The position numbers and the translations under genes are program-made. Below, piece by piece: positions 1-8,155 of a stretch of DNA of 64,000 nt (position 1 is its first letter; each line of letters begins with the position of its first letter). The notes under the pieces are model-generated. The model saw only the letters and a program-made list of their open reading frames with translations, searched no databases and was not told where the DNA came from. The stretch comes from CBDANW01 sp965197825 (lineage in GTDB: Bacteria > Acidobacteriota > Vicinamibacteria > Marinacidobacterales > DATDRI01): the NCBI GenBank assembly GCA_965197825.1, contig CBDANW010000003.1, positions 1,798,001 to 1,862,000 of the forward strand. The letters are read 5' to 3'.

Positions 1-489
1 TGGAGGTCGAAGCCACACGGACGTTTGATCCCGGAGGAGTTGTGGAATGCGGCGGTGGGGCTGCTGGATCGGTATACGCCGAGCGCGATCTGCCGTCATC
101 TCCGCTTGAATTCGGCGCGATTCAAGAAGGTCCGAAAGACTCATGGAGCGGTTGTGAGCGCCAAACGTCTCAAGGGAGGACAACGAAGGGTTTCTGGAGT
201 AGGCTCCCTGAGCAAGAAGCCTGGACGGAGTGGAACGGAGCAGGTGAGCGCGATAGCTCCGAGTCGGACTGCGTTCGTGGAGCTGGCGCATGGGATGGGC
301 TTGTCGGGCGGCATGATGACGCCTCCGCTGAACTCGGTTCAGGGTGAAGGAACGATGTGCCGTCTGACGGTAGAGAGCGCATCGGGGAGCCTGACGGTCG
401 TAACGTCGAATCGCGAGGGAGAGAATGAGCTGGTCGAATCTGTTTGTCGCTTCGTGGTCGGCGCGCTCGGCAACGGCACTCACACATGA
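1..489 (+). CDS. IS66-1 accessory protein TnpA (5' partial)
   Basis: Accessory ORF of an IS66-family element. IS66 TnpA proteins are small, basic and helix-turn-helix-like, and are needed for transposition together with TnpB. The first codon in the window corresponds to residue 18 of the complete 179-residue copy at 57523, so only the extreme N-terminus is missing. The stop overlaps the tnpB start as ATGA, implying translational coupling. Residues around the middle (LSKKPGRSG) are basic. Assignment rests on position next to a clear TnpB and on identity with the other copies. Confidence 0.8.
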   Translation, partial: WRSKPHGRLIPEELWNAAVGLLDRYTPSAICRHLRLNSARFKKVRKTHGAVVSAKRLKGGQRRVSGVGSLSKKPGRSGTEQVSAIAPSRTAFVELAHGMGLSGGMMTPPLNSVQGEGTMCRLTVESASGSLTVVTSNREGENELVESVCRFVVGALGNGTHT

Positions 490-839
490 TCCAGATCGTT
501 CCTCAACTGAAGGTATTGGTGGCTTGCGAGCCGGTTGATTTCCGCAAGGGTATCGATTCTTTGGCTTGCGTGTGCCGACAACAATTCCAGCTCGATCCGT
601 TCCTCGGCACGTTATTCGTTTTTCGTAATCGTTCAGGCACGGCGCTCAAATTTTTGGTGTACGACGGACAGGGGTTTTGGTTATTTCAGAAGCGTTTTTC
701 GAAGGGCCGTCTGCAGTGGTGGCCGCGTCATACCACGGATGGAGTTGCGGCGCTGCCCGCCGAGCAATTGGCGGTGCTAATCTACAATGGACTTCCGTTG
801 CGGGCGGGAATGGCGGAGGCGTGGCGTCGGGTCAGTTGA
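486..839 (+). CDS. IS66-1 accessory protein TnpB
   Basis: IS66 Orf2 family protein of 117 residues. Family hallmarks are visible: the VDFRKGIDSLA motif near residue 17, the FVFRNRSGTALKFLVYDGQG core and a terminal ALPAEQLAVLI segment. The ATG overlaps the tnpA stop. The 3' end overlaps the 3' end of the convergent tnpC by 8 bases (832-839), which is unusual because IS66 elements normally carry tnpA, tnpB and tnpC in one direction. The same layout is found in the copy at 31.1-33.5 kb. Confidence 0.93.
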   Translation: MIQIVPQLKVLVACEPVDFRKGIDSLACVCRQQFQLDPFLGTLFVFRNRSGTALKFLVYDGQGFWLFQKRFSKGRLQWWPRHTTDGVAALPAEQLAVLIYNGLPLRAGMAEAWRRVS

Positions 840-2067
840 GCCTGTTCAACGTTTCCTGATAGCTCCAAGGCAGCCACGACTCGGGTGCGGCTCTAGCGTC
901 TTGGGCGTGCATGGAGATGTTCGTCAGGTAGTGCACCGGGTCGATACTGTTTTTTACCGAGGTCCGGATCATGCTCAGGAGCACGTCGCCGACATCGGCG
1001 CCAGCCTGTGTCCTGAAAAACAGTGAGTTCTTACGATGCCGTTGTGAGGGCTTCAGCTCCTGTTCGCTAACGTTGTTGTCGAGGGGCACACCCGGCACTT
1101 CGAGGAACCGGGTTAGCCCTTGCCAGTGATTCTTGACGTAGGAAAAGGTTTTGCCGAGGCGGCTGTTGGGCTCAACCACACGCTCGCGGAACTGCTCTTC
1201 GATCCACTTATAGAGCGCATCCATTATCGGCCGGCTGTGTTGTTGGTGATAGGCAAGTCGCTCATCGGGGTCCATGCCGCGTGTGTCGTCGTCGTTGCGG
1301 TAGATGGCTGCGATGTCCTCGAGCACCCGGTCACAGTGCTCAGGAAAGGCGGGCTCGGCTTCGATGAAGTAGCGGCGTGCATGCACCATACACTTGGCAG
1401 TGATCCGCAGCGGTGAACGCGGCGCCATCGAAGAGGCGTCGGCCATATGGATGACCTTGCTTGCCTGGACCGTGCGCTGATTCAACAGCTGGTCCATGTT
1501 CTCGCCCGCATGACGTCGTCCGCTCGCGTACAGAACGATCGGAGCAAGCGTTTTGTCCAAGCCACGGGCAACAATGCCCGTGGTGAAGATGCCCGTTCGC
1601 TCGCCTTGAGCTAAAGTCTCGTTCTCCGCCATCAATGTGAGAATCCGAACTCCGGTGTCGTCACTGTGAACCAGAGGCCGGTTCGCGGCGAGTGTTTCCA
1701 TGTGGCGAAAAACCGGCAACACGGCGTTGGCCATTGCTTCGGCGCGTTCGAACTGCGTGGAGGCCCCCGCCCACTTCTGCCACTGCGCCAGGCGATGATG
1801 AGGCATGCCCATGGCGTAGCGCAATACCGAAACGACCGCATCCACACTCGGATGGTACTTGCTTGCTCCAGCCTGAGGCGGAAGCGGCGCGGTGAACGTC
1901 TTCTGGCAACCTGCGCATCGCAGCATCTGGCGTTCGTATACCGTCGCCTGGATCGGGGGCTGAGCTTTCAGCTCCACATCCTTTCTCGGAGCTTGGGTGT
2001 CATAGAGCTTGCCTTGGCACAGAGGCTCGGGGTATGGGCCGCCCGCTTTCACTTCGCCATGGCTCAC
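832..2067 (-). CDS. IS66-1 transposase TnpC, main ORF
   Basis: DDE transposase of the IS66 family, 411 residues from the ATG shown; the reading frame stays open some 90 bases further upstream. It contains the IS66 zinc-finger region (CAGCQKTF near residue 54), a first acidic residue in LVHSDDTGVRIL, a second in VIHMADASS, and a final Glu in LDNNVSEQELKPSQ. In this copy the first zinc-finger cysteine is Tyr (GGPYPEPLC), whereas the copy at 31326 has Cys (GGPCPEPLC). The N-terminal coiled-coil part lies in another frame, in the separate ORF just upstream. Convergent with tnpB. Confidence 0.9.
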   Translation of the reverse strand: MSHGEVKAGGPYPEPLCQGKLYDTQAPRKDVELKAQPPIQATVYERQMLRCAGCQKTFTAPLPPQAGASKYHPSVDAVVSVLRYAMGMPHHRLAQWQKWAGASTQFERAEAMANAVLPVFRHMETLAANRPLVHSDDTGVRILTLMAENETLAQGERTGIFTTGIVARGLDKTLAPIVLYASGRRHAGENMDQLLNQRTVQASKVIHMADASSMAPRSPLRITAKCMVHARRYFIEAEPAFPEHCDRVLEDIAAIYRNDDDTRGMDPDERLAYHQQHSRPIMDALYKWIEEQFRERVVEPNSRLGKTFSYVKNHWQGLTRFLEVPGVPLDNNVSEQELKPSQRHRKNSLFFRTQAGADVGDVLLSMIRTSVKNSIDPVHYLTNISMHAQDARAAPESWLPWSYQETLNRLN

Positions 2068-2104
2068 CGTCTCCCGTTTGGCGCCTGTGTAGTCCTTGGC
2101 CCCA

Positions 2105-2314
2105 TTACGGCCATGACACTTTCTCTTTCCTTTCCTTTTCAGCTTCTTTCCGTTTCGCGCGACGTTCCGTCGTCGGCGTGCTCACGCCTCGACGATAGCG
2201 GCATCGTAGAACGTGGCGAACTGTCTCGAGCAGAACCGGGCAAGCTTCCTCGGGAAGCTCTCCTCTCGATAGACGCTCTTCCAGGTGGAGCAGCTCAGCC
2301 CGCTCGACCTTCAT
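2105..2314 (-). CDS. IS66-1 TnpC N-terminal ORF (tnpC-N)
   Basis: A 69-residue ORF from ATG 2314 carrying a leucine-rich helix (MKVERAELLHLEERLSRG) and a Lys/Arg/Glu-rich tail, which is what the N-terminus of an IS66 transposase looks like. It stops at a TAA inside the sequence that, in the main tnpC frame, reads CHGRNGAKDYTGAK, the usual continuation. A +1 (or -2) shift in the A-rich run near 2115-2135 would join the two. The same break occurs in the copies at 31.3 and 59.3 kb. Its start overlaps the end of the DruA-like gene by 20 bases. Confidence 0.7.
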   Translation of the reverse strand: MKVERAELLHLEERLSRGELPEEACPVLLETVRHVLRCRYRRGVSTPTTERRAKRKEAEKERKEKVSWP

Positions 2315-3210
2315 CCACAACCCCGAGCTCGCGGCGAAACTCACGCACCAGCGGATATACCAGGCACCGTTTCACCGGCTTCGCCTCTTTGTTGTGTCGG
2401 TCCATACGGCCACGCCCAGTAGTCGATCCCACGTCCATCCAGTTCGCCGCCAGGTAGCACGTCCCCTCGTTACGCTCCCTCTCCACAAACGTCTCGAGCA
2501 ACACCGGCCTCACACCGTACGCTTCCTCCCAATCATCCACCACCACTCGGGCTGCCAGCGACAGCACGTGACTCGCGAGGCCTTTGATGGAAAACCACGG
2601 CAGGATCAGGAACCGACTGTTGTTTACCACCCGCCGAAGGTTCTTTTGCCGCGTCGCGTCATCCCAACCGATGAAGCCGTCACGAGACCGAAGACGACGC
2701 GCTGACGACGAGAACTGCACGCACCCACTCAGCTCACGACGAGATTTCGAGCTCCAGACCAAGTAACGCAGGTGTGCGCCATAGGCCACCTTCTGCCCGA
2801 AGGTAGTGGTAACGCTCGACCAGTTCCCTCCACAGCGCTCGCTCCTCAGCGTGCGCCACCAAGCCCAGAGTTACCGGCGCCACGTCCGATAGATTGCCCT
2901 CTCGACGAGACCCCTTTCGTCCAGCCTTCGTGTAGTGGATGCTCGTGGGGCCGCGACGACGGGGTAGCTCCACCAATCCCCCCGCTTCGAGCAAATCGAG
3001 GTACTCGTAACATTCCTGGGATTTCAAATTTCCGTTCGCACGAACCCAACCCAATGACTCGCAGATCGTGCTCGCAAGCTCGTGCCGCGACAGTCCGCAT
3101 GAGTCGATGACCTCGTGCAGAATATTCCATTCCTCATCGGTCACACCCTTGCCGCAAAAGCTCGGGCGCTTCCACACCATGGCCTCCGTCTCGTTGCTCA
3201 CCTGGGCCAC
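2295..3210 (-). pseudogene. DruA/DUF4338-like gene in IS66-1, frameshifted
   Basis: DUF4338-family protein, the family that includes DruA of the Druantia anti-phage system. The N-part (3210 to about 2804) and C-part (to 2295) are in different frames. Family motifs are ALWRELVERYHYL, FIGWDDATRQKNLRRV, NNSRFLILPW, VLSLAARVVVDDW, VLLETFVERERNEGTCY and AANWMDVGSTTGRGRMDR. Against the intact stretch of the 45085 copy, this one has an extra T near 2804 (CTACCTTCGGG against CTACCTCGGG). Start is a GTG after an AAAGGAG-type site. It lies inside the IS66-1 ends, upstream of tnpC-N in the same direction, so it looks like part of the element. No other Druantia genes are nearby. Function here is unknown. 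Confidence 0.82.
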
Positions 3211-3329
3211 GCTCCTTTCCTCCCAGGCTGAGACTACACAGATGGTCCCGCTTTGTCCAGGACTTTTTTCCTTTTTGTTTCAAACCTCCGTCAACAACGA
3301 GCGACCCCCGGGCAGACTACTTATCGCAT

Positions 3330-3364
3330 CCCGTCATGTCACGCACCGTTGCCGAAAGGACACC
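3330..3364 (-). repeat. IS66-1 right terminal inverted repeat
   Basis: Reading inward on -, this starts GGTGTCCTTTCGGCAACGG and continues TGCGTGACATGACGGG. It recurs exactly at 44931-44965 on +. It matches the left end of the other IS66-1 copies (57440 on +, 33526 on -) at about three quarters of positions, including the blocks GGTGTCCTT and TGCGTGAC. Different host DNA abuts it in each copy. Confidence 0.85.
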
Positions 3365-4504
3365 ATCGACCTGGCTCTCGTGTGGCTCTTCGGCGCCGAC
3401 ACAGCGATGCAGCTCGGCCCGCCGATCTTTCTTCTCATCGCGATGACCGGAGCGACGGTCCTTGCCCGCCGTCTCGGCGCGGGAGCATGGGGAAGCTGGG
3501 CCGCGGGAGCCTTCTATGGATTTTCCGGTCCGCTGCTCTCGACCGTCAACTTCCTCGAGCTCTTCCACAGCGCGAGTTGGGCACCCTGGGTCGTGGCCGC
3601 GTTCCTCGCCTTTTGGACCCAGCCGACCCGGGCACGCATCGCGACCCTGGCCGCGTTGGGAGGGGTGCAGATTGCGGCGCTCTCGCCGGAAGTCCTGTTG
3701 CAGACCGGCCTATTCGGTCTCGCTCCCTTACCCGAGCGTCCGAGCGCCCGAAAAGTGCTGGGCTTGGCGGCTGCGTTGCTGATGGCAGCACTCCTCGCAG
3801 CGCCCACCTTGCTTGGAGCACACGCCCTCGTCGAAGGCACCGCGCGCTCGATCGGGTTTTCGCACCGGGTCTCTTTCGCTTGGTCGGCCAGGCCGATCCT
3901 GCTGCTCGAGACGGTGCTGCCGCACTTCTTCGGCGACATGCACACGATGACCGACGTCGGCGCGTGGGGACAAGCTCAGTTCCCCACCGGGAGTCCATAC
4001 CTGCTGAGCCTCTATCTTGGACCGGCGCTCCTCGTCCTCGCCGTGTCCGCCGGGTCTCGTGGCGTTCGGCTCTACGGGCTGGCCGCGCTCGGTGTTCTGC
4101 TGGCCCTCGGCGATCACGGACCGCTGGAAGCGGTGATGGCACCCTGGATGACCTCGCTCCGAGTGCCCATCAAATTTTTCTTGGTGTCGAACCTCGCCTT
4201 CTGTCTTCTCGCCGGGCTCGGCTTGGATCGTGCCCTCGGTCGGGAAGGCCGGGCTAGATTGTGGGTGTTGGCTCCCGGCCTGCTCGTTTTCCTCGCTGGC
4301 ATCGCCGTCAAATTCTGGCCGAGGCTTCCCCTGCCTCTGCTCGACGCGACCGTTCCGGATCTGGTCAGCCCCAGGGCGGCCGAAGTCATTGCCCAATCGT
4401 GGCCGCACGACTTCTTGGTCGCCGGCGCGCTGGCGCTCGGCGCGGGTCTCGTGCTCTACAGCGGGCGGCGACTCGTCCCCCTGGCAGCCGTTCTCGTGGC
4501 GCTC
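3365..4504 (+). pseudogene. YfhO-like polytopic membrane protein, both ends lost
   Basis: About 380 residues of a hydrophobic multi-pass protein in one open frame, with segments such as PIFLLIAMTGATVLARRL, GAFYGFSGPLL, TGSPYLLSLYLGPALLVLAV and SLRVPIKFFLVSNLAFCLLA. The layout of Trp/Pro/Gly-rich loops after helices resembles YfhO/DUF-type glycosyltransferase-like membrane proteins; this is a family resemblance, not a motif proof. The 5' end is cut by the IS66-1 right end and the 3' end by a truncated IS66-2, at a shared GACCTCGCG. The frame runs on into antisense IS sequence, so any product would be chimeric. Confidence 0.65.
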
Positions 4505-5569
4505 GACCTCGCGTTCGACTTCGTACAGCTCTCCGATCAAACGAAGCACTTCGGAGCAAGCTTGCGGGTAGTGCTCGCTGGCTTCGTCGAACTTTCTTTT
4601 CACGTGCGCCCAGCAGTGGGTGAGACGAAACTGTGGACCGGCACGAGCCGCGTAGCCGTCTGGACCGGCACGAGCTAGCACCTCGTACACCGCGTAGCCG
4701 TCCACAACCGCGATGCCGGAGTAGGTCCCCAGCACCTTTTGGCCATCTTCCGTCGATTTCGTCGGCAGCATTCGGTAGTACGCGATGTCCGGACTCGAAA
4801 CGCCCCACACCGTGCCCGCCGACTTCTTCATCGAGCCCATCAGAGGCCACCGCGTTTCGTCGGCGTGGATGACGGGTGACTCCAAAACCTTCTCTCCCAG
4901 AGCGTCGTACACCGGATTCAGATGACGTGCCAGTACGTTCAGCTGGTCCCACAGCGTCTGGCTGTCGATATCTAGCCCTTCGCGGCGCATCATCCGAACC
5001 TGGCGCTCGAGAGGCATATGGTCCAGGTACTTGCTGATGGCCACTTCGGTCGCGAACTCCACCGAGTAGCGGCCTCCGGGCTGAAGCTTCGTCGCCGCCG
5101 GTGCGGTGACGACGTTCGCGTTACATCGGCAGCGGTACTTTTTCCGCAAATGCCGTTCGATGACGAAGCTCCGCTTCACCACCGTCACCACTTCCGATTC
5201 CTCGTATTGACCCGCCATCTCGCCGTCGCACACCGAGCACTTTTTCTCTGTCTCGGCGAGTTCGATTACTTTGTCGACCACGGGAAGATGAGGCTGTTCG
5301 CGCGGGCCGTGCCCTTTCTTCTTGTTCTTTTTAGCCTTCGTTTTCTTCCGGGTCCGCTTTTCGTCGATGCGGAAAATGCTCTCTCGCTTTTCCTGTAGTT
5401 GCTTGAGAACCGACAGTTCAAGTTGCTCCGTTTCCGGCACACCATGGAGTCTCGCCAGTTCCACTCGCAGACGAACGTTTTCATTGACGAGGCGCTGGTT
5501 CTCGTTATCAACGAGGAGAGTTATCTGGCGGAGTGTTTCGAGGTCGTGTTCGTTTTTTATGCGAACCAC
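4505..5569 (-). pseudogene. IS66-2 transposase TnpC, C-terminally truncated
   Basis: N-terminal about 355 residues of the IS66-2 transposase. Visible are the leucine-zipper-like start (VDNENQRLVNENVRLRVEL), a Lys-rich linker (RKKTKAKKNKKKGHG), the zinc-finger region (KKCSVCDGE and later RCRCNANV) and the first catalytic Asp in HADETRWPL and second in VVDGYAVYE. The segment with the catalytic Glu is absent, so the protein cannot be active. The frame runs on through the antisense of the YfhO-like gene, giving a spurious 613-residue ORF. Confidence 0.88.
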
Positions 5570-5583
5570 GGAATACGATTAGA

Positions 5584-5964
5584 TCATAGAGACGATCTCA
5601 CGGCAAGTGAAAAATGCTTCATTTCAGGAGGTGACAAAGATATTTTTCCGACCAACCGGCTCACCTCCAGAAACAACGACAACTCTGTCGTCGTCAGTCG
5701 CACTGGCTCGCCGTCACCGCTGGACCACAGGCATGCGAACTTTCCCTCTTCGAGACGTTTCGCGTAGACGCACAGTCCGGTCCCGTCCCAGTGCAGAACT
5801 TTCGCGCGGATTCGGTTGCGGCTGACGAACAAGTACAGCTCACCGCTCAGCGGGTCACGACCAAGCTCGTTCATCACCAGCGCCGACAGACCGTCAAAGC
5901 CCTTGCGGAGATCCGCCGGCGCCGCGTACGCCCACGCCGACACCCGACGGCTATTCCACTTCAT
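5584..5964 (-). CDS. IS66-2 accessory protein TnpB
   Basis: IS66 Orf2 family, 126 residues. The family motif is clear: APADLRKGFDGLSALV near residue 16, then SGELYLFVSRNRIRAKVLHWDGTGL and LTTTELSLFLE. Its ATG overlaps the tnpA stop (ATGA at 5961-5964), and tnpC follows 14 bases downstream, so the three genes form one operon. Identical in layout to the copies at 50428 and 61086. Confidence 0.93.
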   Translation of the reverse strand: MKWNSRRVSAWAYAAPADLRKGFDGLSALVMNELGRDPLSGELYLFVSRNRIRAKVLHWDGTGLCVYAKRLEEGKFACLWSSGDGEPVRLTTTELSLFLEVSRLVGKISLSPPEMKHFSLAVRSSL

Positions 5965-6305
5965 CCCAGCTGCTCAACAAGCCGCAGCAGCCGCTGTTCC
6001 GACAGACCCTCGATTCGATACCCTCGCGGGGTTACCAGCGTAATCTCCGTGCGTTTTTCCGATTCCACGACTTCGACACGCCGAACGATACCCCTCATAG
6101 CCTCCTCTCGATTCCATCGAGATAGACTCCAGCCACTCACCCCGAGCCCCCTCGCGACACCCTCAAGGCTCGCGCCCTGATCCTTCATCTGATTCAGATA
6201 CAGCACCGCTTCGCGACGTTGTTCCCGCGAGTAACGCCGCCCTCGACCTGTGCGGCCACGATTTTCTTCACGTGCTCGCCTACGAAATGCTGTCCTCGCT
6301 TCCAT
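5961..6305 (-). CDS. IS66-2 accessory protein TnpA
   Basis: 114-residue basic protein with a helix-turn-helix (YSREQRREAVLYLNQ, then GVARGLGVSGWSLSRWNRE), the usual form of IS66 TnpA. First gene of the tnpA-tnpB-tnpC operon, about 77 bases inside the right end of the element. The C-terminal half (TPRGYRIEGLSEQRLLRLVEQL) is the usual TnpA tail that precedes TnpB. Confidence 0.9.
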   Translation of the reverse strand: MEARTAFRRRAREENRGRTGRGRRYSREQRREAVLYLNQMKDQGASLEGVARGLGVSGWSLSRWNREEAMRGIVRRVEVVESEKRTEITLVTPRGYRIEGLSEQRLLRLVEQLG

Positions 6306-6382
6306 CGCTTCGCACTCCTTTCAAGACTGCTCACGATGGAACATTCCGACACGCTTGTCACGACGGGCCACGGCGAGGAGTT

Positions 6383-6668
6383 ACTCTCAACCTAGGGCGC
6401 GATCTTGGCGCTCAAGTGCCTGCACGTGCTGGACCTGATTCTGCTCGCCGATGCCCAGGCCACACCTGAGGAGCGGTACGCTTTGGAGGAAATCCCCGAG
6501 ATTGACCGAAAGAGTTCACGCGGCGGCTATGCAACGGCTGCCGGGAGCACAGCCAGCCGGTCAGCTACCAGGCGTGGGCAGGGTGCCACTGACCTCAGGG
6601 ACTTTGAAGTCTGTCCCCAAATCCGGGTTTGTCAGTCAGGTGGGATTCTGGTAAGTGATTGATTATAG
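6383..6668. other. no supported gene between IS66-2 copy A and tRNA-Phe
   Basis: About 290 bases of host DNA with no coding region I can support. A short open frame exists on + but resembles nothing. Bases 6597-6618 include GGGACTTTGAAGTCTGTCCC, a partly palindromic stretch. Confidence 0.5.
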
Positions 6669-6744
6669 TGGTGCCGAGGGACGGAATTGAACCGCCGACG
6701 CAAGGATTTTCAGTCCTTCGCTCTACCGACTGAGCTACCTCGGC
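6669..6744 (-). tRNA. tRNA-Phe (GAA)
   Basis: 76-nt cloverleaf including an encoded CCA. The acceptor stem GCCGAGG pairs with CCTCGGC, D arm is AGCTCAGTCGGTAGAGC, the anticodon loop reads CTGAAAA with anticodon GAA, and the T arm is GGCGGTTCAATTCCGTC. All stems pair. It lies between IS debris and recA. Confidence 0.97.
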
Positions 6745-6856
6745 CCTGAGAAGCGTCACATTCTAGCGGAGGGCTAAGAAAAGTCAAGGAAAGACAATGG
6801 GCTGGCGCGGGACTCGCCCCGCCAGGCAAGGCCGCCGAACCGCTGGCTAGCGCTCC

Positions 6857-7936
6857 TTAGTACGTAACCTCGGCCTTGGGCGCCTTGTCCGGTGACTTGC
6901 TCTTGCTGGAGCTCGCCCCGCTCGCTGGTGCGGCCGCTGGAGCGGCGATCAGCCCCAGTTCCTGACGCAGCTTCTTTTCGATCTTGGCGGTGATGTCCGT
7001 ATTCTTGATCAGGAACTGGCGGACGTTCTCCCTGCCCTGCCCGATCCGCTCGCCGTTGTACGAGTACCAGGCACCGCTCTTGTCCACGATGTTCCGGTTC
7101 ACGCCGAGATCGAGAAGATCGCCTTCTTTCGAAATGCCCTTGCCGTAGAGGATGTCGAACTCCGCGTTCTGGAAAGGAGCGGCCACCTTGTTCTTGACCA
7201 CCTTCACGCGGGTTCGGTTGCCGACGGGGGCATCCCCTTCCTTGATGGCGGCGATGCGACGGATGTCCAGGCGTATCGACGCGTAGAACTTCAAAGCACG
7301 GCCTCCGGTGGTGGTCTCGGGGTTTCCGAACATGACGCCAATCTTCTCGCGGATCTGGTTGATGAAGACGAGGCACGTTTTAGATTTCGAAACGATGGCG
7401 GTGAGCTTGCGCATCGCCTGCGACATCAAGCGAGCCTGAAGCCCCATTTGCGCATCGCCCATCTCGCCGTCGAGCTCCGCCCGCGGCACCAGAGCCGCCA
7501 CCGAGTCGATGACCAGCACGTCCACTGCGCCGCTCCGGACTAGGACTTCGGTAATCTCGAGCGCCTGTTCCCCGCTGTCAGGCTGACTGACCAGCAGATT
7601 GTCGGTGTCGACTCCGAGGGCCTTCGCATAGACCGCATCCAGGGCATGCTCGGCGTCCACGAAGGCAGCCATGCCGCCCTTTTTCTGTGCTTCCGCGATG
7701 GCGTGTAGCGCGAGCGTCGTTTTACCGGAGGACTCCGGTCCGAAGATCTCGACCACTCTGCCCCGCGGCAGGCCGCCGACTCCCAGCGCGGCGTCGAGCG
7801 AGATCGAGCCGGTCGAAATAGCAGGGACGTCGACGACTTCGCGCGATCCGAGTCGCATGATCGCGCCCTTGCCGAATTGTTTCTCGATCTGACCGACTGC
7901 GATGTCGATGGCTTTCGCTCGTCCGTTCTCAGACAT
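6857..7936 (-). CDS. recA: recombinase RecA
   Basis: ATP-dependent DNA strand-exchange protein for recombination repair and LexA cleavage in the cytoplasm. 359 residues, normal for RecA. Walker A GPESSGKT is at residues 66-73, Walker B LVIDSVAAL near 145, the signature ALKFYASIRLDIRR near 230, and the L2 loop around GNPETTTGG near 206. The C-terminal tail is Ala/Ser/Lys-rich rather than acidic. Start is ATG after GAAAGGAG. It appears monocistronic; the upstream 200 bases are non-coding and I could not assign an SOS box. Confidence 0.98.
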   Translation of the reverse strand: MSENGRAKAIDIAVGQIEKQFGKGAIMRLGSREVVDVPAISTGSISLDAALGVGGLPRGRVVEIFGPESSGKTTLALHAIAEAQKKGGMAAFVDAEHALDAVYAKALGVDTDNLLVSQPDSGEQALEITEVLVRSGAVDVLVIDSVAALVPRAELDGEMGDAQMGLQARLMSQAMRKLTAIVSKSKTCLVFINQIREKIGVMFGNPETTTGGRALKFYASIRLDIRRIAAIKEGDAPVGNRTRVKVVKNKVAAPFQNAEFDILYGKGISKEGDLLDLGVNRNIVDKSGAWYSYNGERIGQGRENVRQFLIKNTDITAKIEKKLRQELGLIAAPAAAPASGASSSKSKSPDKAPKAEVTY

Positions 7937-8155
7937 GGGTCTCCTTTCAGAAGCTATGCCGTCGCAGCTCCTGGATATCGATTTTCAGGCTCAAAACCGC
8001 CTGGGTCTCCTTTGAGGCTCGCGCCAGTATAGCCTCTTGTCAAACTAGACGAAAAGTGGGCCGCCAAGCCTCCCTGGAAGGCCTCACAATACCATATCTC
8101 GGGTGACGTGTTCAATGGGGCCCTCGATATTGTGTGATTCGTGCTAGGCTCGGGC

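Larger units (their letters stand above)
1..3364. mobile_element. IS66-1 copy 1 (left end outside window)
   Basis: This is the most complete copy of a new-looking IS66-family element. Order: tnpA and tnpB on +, then tnpC, a small tnpC-N ORF and a DruA/DUF4338-like gene on -. The right end is at 3364, where reading inward on - starts GGTGTCCTTTCGGCAACGG. The left end, seen in the copies at 57440 and 33526, starts GGTGTCCTTGCGGTACCAA; about 24 of the first 32 bases agree, so these are terminal inverted repeats. By comparison with the 57440 copy, the window starts about 134 bases inside the element, giving a full length near 3.5 kb. Boundaries and gene order are seen; unit status is inference from the matched ends. 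Confidence 0.8.
4505..6382. mobile_element. IS66-2 copy A (3' part of tnpC deleted)
   Basis: Matches the complete IS66-2 at 48838-51228 from inside tnpC to the right end. The right terminal repeat ends GGCGAGGAGTTAC at 6382. The other end is replaced by host sequence at a microhomology (GACCTCGCG) near 4505, so the C-terminal third of tnpC is missing and no target duplication can be checked. Gene order is tnpA-tnpB-tnpC on -. Confidence 0.88.

Noticed and set aside
2295..3210. A complete Druantia defence system
   Set aside because: Only a DruA-like gene is present, within an IS. No DruB-DruE or helicase gene is found nearby, so no defence island is claimed.
3728..5569. 613-residue ORF on - with a transposase-like N-terminus
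   Set aside because: Only bases 4505-5569 are IS66-2 tnpC; the rest is the antisense of the YfhO-like gene. The long frame is a deletion artefact.
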